64,000 nucleotides of DNA from Kitasatospora terrestris (GCF_039542905.1 NZ_BAABIS010000001.1:8370001-8434000), one strand, 5' to 3'; counted from the first letter of the stretch, positions 50,035 to 58,720 are shown. Numbers and translations: made by a program. The notes: a model not told the origin generated them from the letters alone.

Positions 50035-50070
50035 GCCGACGGGCGGGCCGACGGGCGGGCCGACGGGCCC
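50035..50070. repeat. Three 12-bp tandem repeats after the AsnC gene
   Basis: GCCGACGGGCGG is repeated at 50035 and 50047, with a third copy at 50059 ending CCC in place of CGG. Low-complexity, no gene. Confidence 0.8.
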
Positions 50071-50135
50071 GGTCACTGACCGTCAGGGGTCGTGCGCGGA
50101 GCGGTTGTCAGTGGCGGCGGGTACGGTCGGCCGCC

Positions 50136-50537
50136 ATGAGCATCGATCTTCGCTTCGCCGGCGCCGGTGACCCGTCCGTCGACCCCGAATTCCTGGTGGC
50201 CGTCGGCGTCTGGCTGCCGTACCCCGACTCCGCCCCGCACCCCGCGCTCGACGGCGAACCGATCGGGTACGTCGCCGCCGGGCTGTGGCCGGAGCTGCGC
50301 GGCATGTCCGGCGCGCTCGACCCGGCGGCGGCGCGGGCCGATCCGACCGGCGCGGCGTGCGACCTGCTGCGCCTGCTGGCCCTGTCCGCGGTGCCCGAAC
50401 GCGGCGCGGCGTGGGGCCGCCGCACCGCCCCGGTGGCCGATCTCGGCCGTCGGCCGGTGCTGTTCCGCCGGGTGGGCAGAGATCGTGGTCCGGTGATCGC
50501 TCGAACAGGGTGGCCGGAGGCGGGTGCCGGGGAGTAA
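50136..50537 (+). CDS. Uncharacterised protein
   Basis: 133 residues; no signal or membrane helix. Hydrophobic core words FLVAVGVWLPYP and PIGYVAAGLWPELRGM, then an Ala-rich helix ACDLLRLLALSAVP and an Arg-rich C-terminus. I do not recognise the family. ATG 50136; the last 25 residues look low-quality and the true end might be altered by a frameshift. Followed after 104 bases by a phosphotransferase. Confidence 0.5.
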   Translation: MSIDLRFAGAGDPSVDPEFLVAVGVWLPYPDSAPHPALDGEPIGYVAAGLWPELRGMSGALDPAAARADPTGAACDLLRLLALSAVPERGAAWGRRTAPVADLGRRPVLFRRVGRDRGPVIARTGWPEAGAGE

Positions 50538-50641
50538 ATTCAAGTCTCGACAGAAGTGGCGCGGCGCCGCCACCGCTGCGCCGCGCGGTCGCGGTCGGCC
50601 TGTCCGCCCACCCGCGCACCGCTGCCGCACAGGAGTACGCC

Positions 50642-51685
50642 ATGTCCGCACCCGCCCGCCCCGCCACCGACCGGCAACAGGAGACCGCCGCCGTCGCACG
50701 GCTGCTGCGCGACGCGCTCGGCCCGGTCGACGTGGTCGCGGTCACCGCCCTGACCGGCGGCCTCTACAACACCGCCCGCCGGGTCGAACTCGCCGACGGG
50801 CGGCGCCTGGTGCTCAAGTGCGCTCCGGCCGCGAGCCTCCCCGCACTCACCCACGAGACCGGCCTGCTCGGCACCGAGCGCCGCTTCCACCGGCTCGCCG
50901 CGGCCACCGGCGTCCGTGTCCCCGAGGTGATCCACCACCAGCCCGCCGACGCGCCGGGCCCGGCCGACCGGCCCGGGGCGCCCGGCGAATGGCTGCTCCT
51001 GGAGTACCTCGACGGCACCACCTGGGACCACGAAAAGGAGCACCTCGGCGCCGACCAGCGCGCCGGGCTGCGCCGCCGGCTCGGCGAGACCGCGGCCCGG
51101 ATCGCCACCGTCACCGGCCCCGAGTTCGGCTACCCCCAGGCCACCGACCCGGCGCTGCGCGGCGCCGACTGGCCCACCGCCTTCGGCCGGATGTTCGCCG
51201 CGGTGCTCGCCGACGCAGAACGCTTCGGCGTGCCGCTGCCCGCCGACCCGGCGGTGCTCGGCGCCCTGCCCGCCCGGTTCGCCCGGGAGCTCGCCGAGGT
51301 GCGCCGCCCCGCACTGGTGCACTTCGACGCGTGGGAGGGCAACGTCATCCTCGCGCCGAGCGCCGACGGGTGGGAGTTCGCCGGACTGATCGACGGCGAA
51401 CGCGCCTTCTTCGGCGACCCGCTGGCCGAACTCGTCGGCCTCGACGCCCTCGGCACCCCCGAGGACGAGGACCCCGACCTGCTCGCCGGCTACCGCTCCG
51501 TCATGCCGGGGCTGGTCCTCGACCGGGCAGCCCGCGTCCGGCTCGCGCTGTACCGGATCTACCTCGCCCTGATCATGCGGGTCGAGGCCGCACCGCGCGG
51601 CTACGCGCCCGACCACACGGCCTGGCTGGCCGAGTGGTCGGCGCAGCGGACCGCCGAGCAGCTCGCCGTGCTCGACGCCGGCTGA
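50642..51685 (+). CDS. Phosphotransferase-family (APH-fold) protein
   Basis: 347 residues. N-lobe GGLYNTARRVELADGRRLVLKCAP with the ATP Lys; catalytic loop LVHFDAWEGNVIL (HxDxxxxN, near 220); magnesium Asp in GLIDGERAFFGDPLAELVG (near 244). Same fold as aminoglycoside and choline/homoserine kinases; substrate unknown. ATG 50642. Convergent with the small zinc-ribbon gene only 10 bases away. Confidence 0.85.
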   Translation: MSAPARPATDRQQETAAVARLLRDALGPVDVVAVTALTGGLYNTARRVELADGRRLVLKCAPAASLPALTHETGLLGTERRFHRLAAATGVRVPEVIHHQPADAPGPADRPGAPGEWLLLEYLDGTTWDHEKEHLGADQRAGLRRRLGETAARIATVTGPEFGYPQATDPALRGADWPTAFGRMFAAVLADAERFGVPLPADPAVLGALPARFARELAEVRRPALVHFDAWEGNVILAPSADGWEFAGLIDGERAFFGDPLAELVGLDALGTPEDEDPDLLAGYRSVMPGLVLDRAARVRLALYRIYLALIMRVEAAPRGYAPDHTAWLAEWSAQRTAEQLAVLDAG

Positions 51686-51695
51686 CCCGGTGCGG

Positions 51696-51851
51696 TCAGT
51701 CGGCGGGGCGCTGCTCCTCGCCGGCGGCCGCCCGGCACGCGCGGCAGCGCTCGACGACCGGCCGGTCGTCGAGCCGCCCGCACTCCGGGCACACCCGGTC
51801 CAGCCAGCAGGCGGACTCGCCGCCCTCCGCCCACTCCGTCGTGTCGCTCAT
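51696..51851 (-). CDS. 51-residue zinc-ribbon protein
   Basis: ATG 51851. Cysteines at CPECG and CRAC, with CWLD before them, form a four-Cys zinc ribbon; the rest is acidic. Small stand-alone zinc ribbons like this are frequent in streptomycetes, role unknown. A longer in-frame start (51884) adds a few residues without support. Confidence 0.6.
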   Translation of the reverse strand: MSDTTEWAEGGESACWLDRVCPECGRLDDRPVVERCRACRAAAGEEQRPAD

Positions 51852-51970
51852 CCGTTCATCATTCCAGCTGAGTCCGGTTTCCACTCCAAAGAGTTAGTGT
51901 ACGTCCCATGGGGATGGGGGAGGACACCCGATGAACCGTCAGGCAGACCTCCAGAACCCCGGGAGCCGCG

Positions 51971-52321
51971 ATGAAGCCCGCCCGCACCCTGCTCGCCCTC
52001 GCCGCCGCAGCCACCCTCACCACCACGGCCGCCGCCCTGCCCGCAACCGGCACCGCCGCCGCGGCCGCCGCCCCGCCGCGCATCGCCGCCGGCCTCGACT
52101 GCACCACCTGGATCCACAACAACGACCCGCTCTACGGAGGCGTCGACTGCGCGAACAACACGGGCGGCCCGGTGACCGTCCACGCCGACATCGTCTGCGG
52201 CCTGGCCCCGGACGTCACCGGCAACTCGGTCACCATCCAGCCGGGGCGGGTGGGCGAGTCGTCCGGCCACTGCGCGTTCTACAGCACCGGAATCGGCCAC
52301 ATCGGCTGGACGGTGGAGTAG
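51971..52321 (+). CDS. Small secreted Cys-rich protein
   Basis: 116 residues. Signal peptide (MKPARTLLALAAAATLTTTAAALPATGTAA, cleavage near 36). The mature 75 residues carry four Cys (DCTTW, VDCANN, VCGLAP, GHCAFY), enough for two disulfides, and Asn/Gly-rich loops; beta-rich. No family recognised. ATG 51971 with GGGAGCC upstream. Strong terminator follows. Confidence 0.65.
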   Translation: MKPARTLLALAAAATLTTTAAALPATGTAAAAAAPPRIAAGLDCTTWIHNNDPLYGGVDCANNTGGPVTVHADIVCGLAPDVTGNSVTIQPGRVGESSGHCAFYSTGIGHIGWTVE

Positions 52322-52325
52322 CCTC

Positions 52326-52376
52326 CCGGGCCCGCCGTCAGCGCCCGCCCGTCCCGGCGGGCGCTGACGGGCCCGG
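52326..52376. terminator. Long terminator hairpin
   Basis: A 21-bp stem in two parts (13 bp GTCAGCGCCCGCC with its complement, then 8 bp CCGGGCCC) with a 3-base bulge and a small loop, right after the stop of the secreted protein and before the convergent methyltransferase gene. Confidence 0.85.
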
Positions 52377-52397
52377 AAGGCCGGGCGGCAGGACCGC

Positions 52398-53297
52398 CTA
52401 CGGCTGGGGCGGGCGGCGGGTGAGGTGGGCGGTGCGGGTGGTGCGGAGGGTGAGGCGGTCGGGGGCGTTCTCGCGGAGGGTGTCGAGGGCGGCCAGGTCG
52501 GCGGGGGCGATCCGGTCCGCGACGGCGTCGCGCAGGCGCTGGAGGAGTGCGGTCGCGTAGCGTGCGGCGGTCGCCGGCAGGGGCGCCTGCAGGTCGGCGG
52601 TGAGGTCCTCGACCGCCTCGATGGTGAAGCCGGCGTCGGTGAGCGGCGCGCTCCAGTCGGCGCCGAGGTGGGGCAGCTGTGCCGCGTGCCGTTCGGCGAT
52701 CAGTTTCCGGCAGCGGTCCTCCAGGCCGTCGGGGATGCCGCCGTCCCGGGGCAGGACGTCCGGCACGCCGTCCGTCTCGATCACCGCGAGGATGCCGCCG
52801 GGTCGCAGGGCCTCGCGCATCCTGGCGAGGGCGGCCGCCGGGTCCGTGAGGTGGTGCAGGGCGGCGGCGGTCCACACCAGGTCGAAGGGGCCGTCGAGGT
52901 CGGGCCACGGCGCGTCCAGGTCGGCCTCGACGGTGCGGACGCGGTCGGCTGCCCCGCGCTCGGCGAGCCGTCCGCGCAGGCGGTGGAGCATCTGCGGGGA
53001 GAGGTCGACGGCGAGGATCTCGGCGTCGGGGAAGCGCTCCAGCAGGGCGAGTGTGCCGGTGCCCGGGCCGCTGCCGAGGTCGAGGATCCGTCGCACCGGC
53101 CGTCCGTCCGCGAGGGCGGCGAGCCGGTCGGTGAGTGCGGTGAAGTGCCCGCGCATGACCTCGGCGTCGAGTTCGAGCATCCCGGCGAGTGCCTCGTCGC
53201 CGGTGTCGTTCCCACGGGGGTGGTGGTGGGCGGCCGGGTGGTGGCCGTGCCGGTGGGCGTCGTCTGCGGGGTGGTGGTGTGCGGTGCCGTGTGCCAT
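52398..53297 (-). CDS. SAM-dependent methyltransferase with His-rich N-terminus
   Basis: 299 residues. Residues 1-30 carry eleven His (HGTAHHHP...HRHGHHPAAHHHPRG), a probable metal-binding extension. Motif I ILDLGSGPGTGTLALLERFPDAEILAVDLS (about 71-101), then DLVWTAAALHHLTDPAAALARMREALRPGG (about 140-170), the standard small-molecule/ubiquinone-like methyltransferase pattern. Substrate unknown. ATG 53297 fixes the His tail as N-terminal. Divergent from an XRE-cupin regulator with only 48 bases between them, so that protein is the likely controller. Confidence 0.85.
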   Translation of the reverse strand: MAHGTAHHHPADDAHRHGHHPAAHHHPRGNDTGDEALAGMLELDAEVMRGHFTALTDRLAALADGRPVRRILDLGSGPGTGTLALLERFPDAEILAVDLSPQMLHRLRGRLAERGAADRVRTVEADLDAPWPDLDGPFDLVWTAAALHHLTDPAAALARMREALRPGGILAVIETDGVPDVLPRDGGIPDGLEDRCRKLIAERHAAQLPHLGADWSAPLTDAGFTIEAVEDLTADLQAPLPATAARYATALLQRLRDAVADRIAPADLAALDTLRENAPDRLTLRTTRTAHLTRRPPQP

Positions 53298-53313
53298 GGC
53301 GCCGAGCCTAAGC

Positions 53314-53356
53314 ACCTCTTGCCGAGATCGCATAACCTCTTGCGCATGACGCAAGA
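53314..53356. promoter_or_regulatory. Operator-like repeats between methyltransferase and XRE-cupin genes
   Basis: ACCTCTTGC occurs twice as a direct repeat (53314-53322 and 53335-53343), exactly 21 bases apart, i.e. two turns of the helix. The second copy is also the left arm of a perfect palindrome TCTTGCG-CATGA-CGCAAGA (53338-53356), which covers the ATG of the XRE gene at 53346. Confidence 0.75.
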
Positions 53357-53927
53357 AAGCAGTGATCTCGATGCCGTCGTGCGCAAGCGGATCAGGGGTC
53401 TGCGGGCCGCGATGGGCTGGTCGCTGGACGACCTCGCGGGCCGCTGCCACCTCAGCGCGTCGACGCTCAGCCGGATCGAGACCGGCGGCCGCCGGATCGC
53501 GCTGGACCAGCTGACGGCGATCGCCCGGGCGCTCGGCACCACCCTGGACCAACTGGTCGAGCAGCCGGACGACGACCAGGACGTGATCGTCCGCCCGCGG
53601 CGGGACGCGGCGCACGGGGTGAGCAGTTGGACGCTGGAGCGACTGCCGGGGATCACGGTCGCCCGGGTGCGGATCGAGCGGCCGCTGCCGGCGGGGGCGT
53701 CGGGCGCGGCGCAGCTGAAGGCGCACCCGGGCCGGGAGTGGTTCACGGTGCTGTCCGGCACGGTGGCGCTGCAGCTCGGTGAGCGGCGCGTGCTGGTGGC
53801 GGACGGGGAGGCGGCCGAGTTCTCGACGATGGTGCCGCACGCGATCGGCGCCCACGGCGGGCCCGCCGAGATCCTCGGCATCTTCGATCCGGAGGGCCGC
53901 CGGACCCATCTGCACCACGGTGGCTGA
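53346..53927 (+). CDS. XRE-family regulator with C-terminal cupin domain
   Basis: 193 residues. Helix-turn-helix RKRIRGLRAAMGWSLDDLAGRCHLSASTLSRIETGGRRIALDQLTAIARALG (about 13-64), then a cupin fold (about 105-190) with HPGREWFTVLSGTVALQLGE and VPHAIGAHGGPAEILGIFDPEG, including metal-type His/Glu residues. Such regulators sense a small ligand, often a metabolite made by the controlled enzymes. Its start overlaps its own operator. Divergent from the His-rich methyltransferase. Confidence 0.9.
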   Translation: MTQESSDLDAVVRKRIRGLRAAMGWSLDDLAGRCHLSASTLSRIETGGRRIALDQLTAIARALGTTLDQLVEQPDDDQDVIVRPRRDAAHGVSSWTLERLPGITVARVRIERPLPAGASGAAQLKAHPGREWFTVLSGTVALQLGERRVLVADGEAAEFSTMVPHAIGAHGGPAEILGIFDPEGRRTHLHHGG

Positions 53928-53977
53928 GCGTGCAAGCGTGCGGACGGATCGTCAAGTTCTGGCAAGTCCGACGCCCT

Positions 53978-54006
53978 TGTCAATTGGTATAGGCCAATCG
54001 TAGGCT
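53978..54006 (+). promoter_or_regulatory. Promoter of the LPMO gene with a DasR (dre)-like site
   Basis: TTGTCA (53978-53983) and TAGGCT (54001-54006) are separated by 17 bases. Inside the spacer, ATTGGTATAGGCCAAT (53983-53998) matches the DasR/GlcNAc-responsive dre element (core TGGTCTAGACCA) at 10 of 12 core positions. DasR represses chitin and GlcNAc genes in streptomycetes. Confidence 0.65.
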
Positions 54007-54126
54007 CCTCGGCGGCTGACGGCGCGTCGGGTCCGTGTCGTGCATGCCCCGGGGTCGCGCCCCGGACCGGGTACACCCCATGCCCGGATTCCCCCACAAC
54101 CGGCCCGAGACCGCATGAGGAGAACC

Positions 54127-55026
54127 ATGTCCTGGACGCGCAGGCTCCTTGCCGCCGGTGCCGTGACGGCGGGCGCCGCCGCCGCACTGGCCACCACCGC
54201 AGGCACCGCCAGTGCCCACGGCGCGATGTTCGGCCCCGCCAGCCGGATCGCCGCCTGCTACGCCGAAGGCCCCGAGACCCCCAAGTCGCAGGTCTGCAAG
54301 GACCTGGTCGCGGCCAGCGGCACCCAGCCGCTGTACGACTGGAACGAGGTCAACCTCGCCAACGCGAACGGCCAGAGCCAGCAGATCATCCCGGACGGGA
54401 AGCTCTGCTCGGCGGGCCGCGACAAGTACAAGGCGCTCGACTGGGCCCGCACCGACTGGCCGGCCACGAACGTCAGCGCCGGCTCCAACGCCTTCAACTT
54501 CCGGGTCACCGCGCCGCACCAGGGCGTCATGACGCTCTACATCACCAAGACCGGCTACGACCCGACCAAGCCGCTCAAGTGGTCCGACCTGGACCTGGCC
54601 AACCCGGTCACCACGTACGCCACCGCGCGCACCTCCAACAACGGCTACTACAACATCACCGGCAACCTGCCCAGCCGCACCGGCCGCCACCTGATCTACA
54701 TGGTGTGGCAGCGCACCGACAGCCCGGAGGCGTTCTACGGCTGCTCGGACGTGGTCTTCGGCGGCACCGGTGCCGCCGCGGCCGCCGTCCCGTTCTCCCA
54801 GCCGGGCGCCCCGAGCGAGCAGCAGCTCGCCGCGGACGCCTCGAAGTCCACCATCGCGGTGCACAACCACGGCACCGGGACGGCCAACAGCGCCTCGCTG
54901 CCCACCGAGGGCACCGGCACCTCGGCCGCGCTGCTCGGCGTGGTCGGACTCTCCCTGGCCGGCGCCACCGCCTCCGGCGTGCTCCTCCACCGCCGGGTCC
55001 GCAACAACGCGGTCGCCACCGCCTGA
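54127..55026 (+). CDS. AA10 lytic polysaccharide monooxygenase (chitin-active), membrane-anchored
   Basis: 299 residues. Signal peptide 1-30 cleaved before His31 (SAHGAMF), which becomes the N-terminal copper ligand; the second copper His is 131 in TAPHQGVM. The AA10 core (about 31-215) has Cys pairs and the typical FYGCSDVVF end. A Gly/Ala/Pro-rich linker follows, then a C-terminal hydrophobic helix and HRRVRNN, with LPTEGTG ahead of it, so the enzyme is probably held on the cell surface instead of released. LPMOs cleave chitin or cellulose oxidatively. ATG 54127; dre-like site upstream. Confidence 0.92.
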   Translation: MSWTRRLLAAGAVTAGAAAALATTAGTASAHGAMFGPASRIAACYAEGPETPKSQVCKDLVAASGTQPLYDWNEVNLANANGQSQQIIPDGKLCSAGRDKYKALDWARTDWPATNVSAGSNAFNFRVTAPHQGVMTLYITKTGYDPTKPLKWSDLDLANPVTTYATARTSNNGYYNITGNLPSRTGRHLIYMVWQRTDSPEAFYGCSDVVFGGTGAAAAAVPFSQPGAPSEQQLAADASKSTIAVHNHGTGTANSASLPTEGTGTSAALLGVVGLSLAGATASGVLLHRRVRNNAVATA

Positions 55027-55145
55027 TCCGCTCCACCGCACCGGCAACCCCGCCGCGGAAGCGACGAGCGCCGGACGGGGTGACCGCGCCGCCCGCCCCA
55101 CCGGGCGCGCCGGCACCCCGCCCGGCACTCCGCGCAGCGACCCGG

Positions 55146-56225
55146 CTACGCCTCCGGCGTCGCCACCGCTGCGCGGAGCTGCCGCGCGATCCCGACGGCC
55201 GCGGCCGTGACCGGGACGGCGAGCAGCGTGCCGAACAGGCCGCCGAGCGAGGCGCCGGCCGCGATCGCCAGCAGCACCACCGCCGGGTGCAACGAGACCG
55301 TGCGGCTCTGGACCGCCGGCTGCAGCACCGCGCCCTCGACCGCCTGGACGGCGAGCACGATCCCGAGCGTCCACGCCGCCTTCGACAGCCCGCCGTCGGC
55401 GAAGGCGACCACCACCGCCACCAGCCCGGACAGGAACGCGCCCGCGTACGGGACGTACGCGCCGACGAAGACCAGCGCGCCCAGCCCGGCGGCGTGCGGC
55501 ACGCCGAGCAGCGCCAGGCCGAGCGTGATGAACGCGGCGTCGATCGCCGCGATGATCGTGGTGCCGCGCATGAACCCGGCCATCGCCCCGTAGCCGGTGC
55601 GGGCGACCGCGACGACCCGGTCGCCCTGCCCCCGCGGGGCCAGCCGGTGCAGGCCGGCCGCCGCCTTCGCCTTGTCGCGCAGCAGGAAGAACGCCAGCGC
55701 GAGGGTCAGCACGCCGGAGATCAGCACCTGAGCCGCCAGGCCCAGCCCGCTGAGCACGCCCTCGGCGATCCCCTTGGCCAGGCTGCCGCCGAGCTGGGCG
55801 AGTCCGTCCGAGGCGCCGCGGACGGCCTGCGAGAACGGATCCCCGCCGTCGGCCTTCGCCCGGGCCTCCTGCAGCGAGGCGGAGATCCCGTCCGCCGCGT
55901 CCGCGATCAGCCGGATCACCACCCACAGCGCGCCGTCGACCACCACCACCAGCACCAGGCAGCCGATCGCCGCCGCCGCGCCGGGGGAGAGGCCGCGCCC
56001 GCGCAGTCGCCGGGAGAGCGGGTCCAGCAGTGCGGTGATCAGCAGCGCGATGGAGAGCGGGACGACGGCCGCGCGCAGCAGCACGCACAGGGCGATCAGC
56101 ACGGCGCCCACCGCGGCGGCGCCCAGCACCGCCGCACCCCACAGCGCCGCCGTCCGCAGCCCGGGCTCCTGGGTACCGGGCCCCTCCGCCGGGCGATCGG
56201 GCCCTTCCTGCCGTCCGGTGTCCAT
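55146..56225 (-). CDS. AI-2E family transporter
   Basis: 359 residues with eight or so membrane helices in the order of AI-2E (UPF0118) proteins: ALWGAAVLGAAAVGAVLIALCVLL, PLSIALLITALLDPLSRRL, an amphipathic middle region, then ALVFVGAYVPYAGAFLSGLVAVVVAF, the conserved YVPY motif, and a C-terminal VQAVEGAVLQPAVQSRTVSLHPAVVLLAIAAGASLGGLFGTLLAVPVTA. Proposed to move quorum signals, lipids or sodium/proton. ATG 56225 chosen after signal-like noise upstream. Divergent from the MFS/phosphatase fusion. Confidence 0.88.
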   Translation of the reverse strand: MDTGRQEGPDRPAEGPGTQEPGLRTAALWGAAVLGAAAVGAVLIALCVLLRAAVVPLSIALLITALLDPLSRRLRGRGLSPGAAAAIGCLVLVVVVDGALWVVIRLIADAADGISASLQEARAKADGGDPFSQAVRGASDGLAQLGGSLAKGIAEGVLSGLGLAAQVLISGVLTLALAFFLLRDKAKAAAGLHRLAPRGQGDRVVAVARTGYGAMAGFMRGTTIIAAIDAAFITLGLALLGVPHAAGLGALVFVGAYVPYAGAFLSGLVAVVVAFADGGLSKAAWTLGIVLAVQAVEGAVLQPAVQSRTVSLHPAVVLLAIAAGASLGGLFGTLLAVPVTAAAVGIARQLRAAVATPEA

Positions 56226-56357
56226 CGCGATGCCCGCCCTTCCCCGCACGACCCGTACGGTCCCCGGATCCTTCCCCGCCCGGGGCCGCGCGAGCATCCC
56301 GCGCGACGAACCACCCGCCCGGCCCATCCCGCGGCGCCGAACGACCCGGAGGGAGGT

Positions 56358-56415
56358 TATAAAAGGGACTTTATGCACTTTATTAACTGTTAACCGTCAC
56401 TAACGTTGAAAGAGG
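56358..56415 (+). promoter_or_regulatory. AT-rich promoter region of the MFS/phosphatase fusion gene
   Basis: Within this GC-rich window the stretch is strikingly AT-rich. ACTTTAT occurs twice nine bases apart (56368-56374 and 56377-56383), followed by the perfect palindrome GTTAAC (56389-56394) and AACGTT just after. Such clustering suggests a regulated promoter with protein-binding sites; the exact -10 cannot be placed. Confidence 0.6.
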
Positions 56416-56446
56416 ACACCCGACGACCCACGGAACGGACCGCACC

Positions 56447-58720
56447 ATGGCAGCGCTCGCACCACTGGCCACCCGACCCGACCGCCCCGCGCGGCCGGTC
56501 ATCGTGGCCCTGGTGCTGGTCGCCACCGCGTACGTGATGGTCCCCGTGCTCCAGGCCGCGGCCCTGCCGGTGGTGCGCACCGCGTTCGGGCTCACCCCGT
56601 CCGAGGTGGCCGGGACGAAGATCGCCGGTGTGCTGACCACCGTGGTGACGCTGTTCGCCGCCGGCCGGGCCGGCGACGTGTGGGGCCGGCGGACCGTCGT
56701 CCTCTGGGCGCTCGGCGCCCTCGCCGCAGGCTGCGCCGTCCTCACCCTCGCCGGCAACCCGTGGACCTACCGGATCGCCCACACCGTGGTGAACGCCGCC
56801 ATCGCCGCCGTCTTCATCAGCTGCCTCGCCGCCCTCCCGGCACTCAACCCGCCCGGACGGATGACCCGGGTGCTCGGCGGCTGGCTCGCCCTGCAGTCCC
56901 TGGCCTACCTGGTCGCCACCAACCTGGCGCCCCGCTCTCCGTCCATGCTCACCCTGCGGCTCATCACCGCGGTCGGCGGGCTGGTGGTGATCGCCGTCCT
57001 GGTGACCGTCCGCCGGACGACCCCGCCCGGCCCTCGCGGCGGCGCCGACGCCCGCCTCGACCGCCCCTTCGTCGCCAGCCTGGTCGCCGCCGTCGTCCTG
57101 CTCGCCGCCGGACTGCTGCTGGCCCCCGTCCGGAGCTGGACCGACCCCCGCGTCCTCGCCCTGCTCACCGGCTCCGCCGCCACCGCCCTCGCCGCCCGAC
57201 TCCGGGCCAGGAACCGCGCCGCCCAACGGCAGGAAGCCGTCGCCCTGCCGCGCAAGGTCGCCGCCATGGCCCTCGCCGCCGGACTCGCCGTCGGCTTCAC
57301 CCAGGTCGTCCTGCAGGTCGCCGTCCCCCTGCTCACCGCCGCCGCCGGCGCCGGCCCCGCCCGGAGCGCGCTCACCGTCTCCGCGTTCGGAGCCGGCGGC
57401 GCACTCGGCTGCCTGCTCGCCCGACGGCTGCGGATCACCGCCCTCACCGGCTGCACCCTCGGCCTCCCGCTCGCCGCCGTCGGCCTCGCCCTGCTGCACT
57501 TCCTGCCCGGCGCCGCCACCGCCGCCACCGTCACCGGCAGCGTGCTGGTCGCCGTCGTCGGCCTCGGCGTCATGATCGCCCAGGTGCCGCAGATGGCCTG
57601 GTTCCTCGCCGCCCTGCCGCGCGCCAGCCTCGGCTTCTCCGCCGCCCTGCACCCCGTCTCCATCCTGCTCGGCACCGTCGCCGCGCAAGCCCTCCCGTAC
57701 ACCTCGGTGCTCAGCGGCAGCGCCGACACCGCCGACGCCCACGAACTGCTCTGGATCGGCACCGGCGTCGTCGCCGTCGCCGCCCTCCTGATCGGCCGCC
57801 CCACCGTCGCCCTCGCCGTGGCCGCCGCCGCCGGACTCGAATACCTGCTGGTCCTGGGCCTCGCCAGCCAACAGCACGCCGAGAAGCCGATCACCGTCGT
57901 GATCGCCCTGCTGATCGGCGCCGGCGCCGGGCTCCTCGCCTGGCAGCGCGGCCGCACCTCCGACCGGCTCGCCCGCGCCCGAGCAACGGTCGGCGCGCTC
58001 CAGGACGCGGTGCTCCACCCCATCCCGGCACGGCTCGGCCGCCTCCACCTCGCCGGCCTCTACCAGGCCGCCACCGCCGACACCGGAATCGGCGGCGACT
58101 TCCTCGAAGCCGTCCACACCCCGTACGGCACCCGGATCCTGATCGGCGACGTCCGCGGCAAAGGCCTCGAAGCCGTCCGCACCGTCACCGACCTGCTCGG
58201 CTGCTTCCGCAGCCAGGCCCACGAAACACCCGACCTCGGCGAACTCGTCGCCCGGATGGACCGGCAACTCGTCCGCGCCGCCGCCGCGCGCGGCGACGAA
58301 GAACTCTTCGCCACCGCCCTGCTCATCGAGGACCGCGACGGCCAGGACCTGCACGTCGTCAACTGCGGCCACCTCGCCCCGCTCACCGTCGGCCCCGACG
58401 GCCACCGCGAACACGACGTGCCCGCGCTGCTCCCGCTCGGCCTCGGCCTGCTCGGCGACGACGCGCCCGAACCCACCACCGTGCCGCTCGCCGACCGCGA
58501 CGTGCTCGTGCTGCACACCGACGGGCTGAGCGAGGCCCGCAACTCCTCCGGCGAGTTCTACCCGCTCGCCGAAGGCCTCGCCGCCGCCGGCGCCACCAGC
58601 CGGACCACCACGCCCACCGCGCTCGTCCGCCACCTCGAACAGCAGGTCCACGACTGGACCCACCACCTCACCGACGACATCGCGATCATCGCGCTCACCC
58701 GCCACCACCCCGCGGACTGA
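56447..58720 (+). CDS. MFS-type membrane domain fused to a SpoIIE-type PP2C phosphatase
   Basis: 757 residues. Residues 15-500 form about 13-14 membrane helices with MFS-like features (LQAAALPVVRTAFGLTPSEV, GRAGDVWGRRTVVLW as motif A). Residues about 535-757 are a PP2C/SpoIIE domain: GIGGDFLEA (near 549), GDVRGKGLEAV (near 566), NCGHLAPL, LPLGLGLLG, HTDGLSEARN (near 691) and TDDIAIIALT (near 743). One metal Asp in the first motif is changed to Glu; others remain. A membrane sensor or transporter that dephosphorylates an anti-sigma-factor antagonist is a reasonable inference. ATG 56447 after the AT-rich promoter. Confidence 0.88.
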   Translation: MAALAPLATRPDRPARPVIVALVLVATAYVMVPVLQAAALPVVRTAFGLTPSEVAGTKIAGVLTTVVTLFAAGRAGDVWGRRTVVLWALGALAAGCAVLTLAGNPWTYRIAHTVVNAAIAAVFISCLAALPALNPPGRMTRVLGGWLALQSLAYLVATNLAPRSPSMLTLRLITAVGGLVVIAVLVTVRRTTPPGPRGGADARLDRPFVASLVAAVVLLAAGLLLAPVRSWTDPRVLALLTGSAATALAARLRARNRAAQRQEAVALPRKVAAMALAAGLAVGFTQVVLQVAVPLLTAAAGAGPARSALTVSAFGAGGALGCLLARRLRITALTGCTLGLPLAAVGLALLHFLPGAATAATVTGSVLVAVVGLGVMIAQVPQMAWFLAALPRASLGFSAALHPVSILLGTVAAQALPYTSVLSGSADTADAHELLWIGTGVVAVAALLIGRPTVALAVAAAAGLEYLLVLGLASQQHAEKPITVVIALLIGAGAGLLAWQRGRTSDRLARARATVGALQDAVLHPIPARLGRLHLAGLYQAATADTGIGGDFLEAVHTPYGTRILIGDVRGKGLEAVRTVTDLLGCFRSQAHETPDLGELVARMDRQLVRAAAARGDEELFATALLIEDRDGQDLHVVNCGHLAPLTVGPDGHREHDVPALLPLGLGLLGDDAPEPTTVPLADRDVLVLHTDGLSEARNSSGEFYPLAEGLAAAGATSRTTTPTALVRHLEQQVHDWTHHLTDDIAIIALTRHHPAD

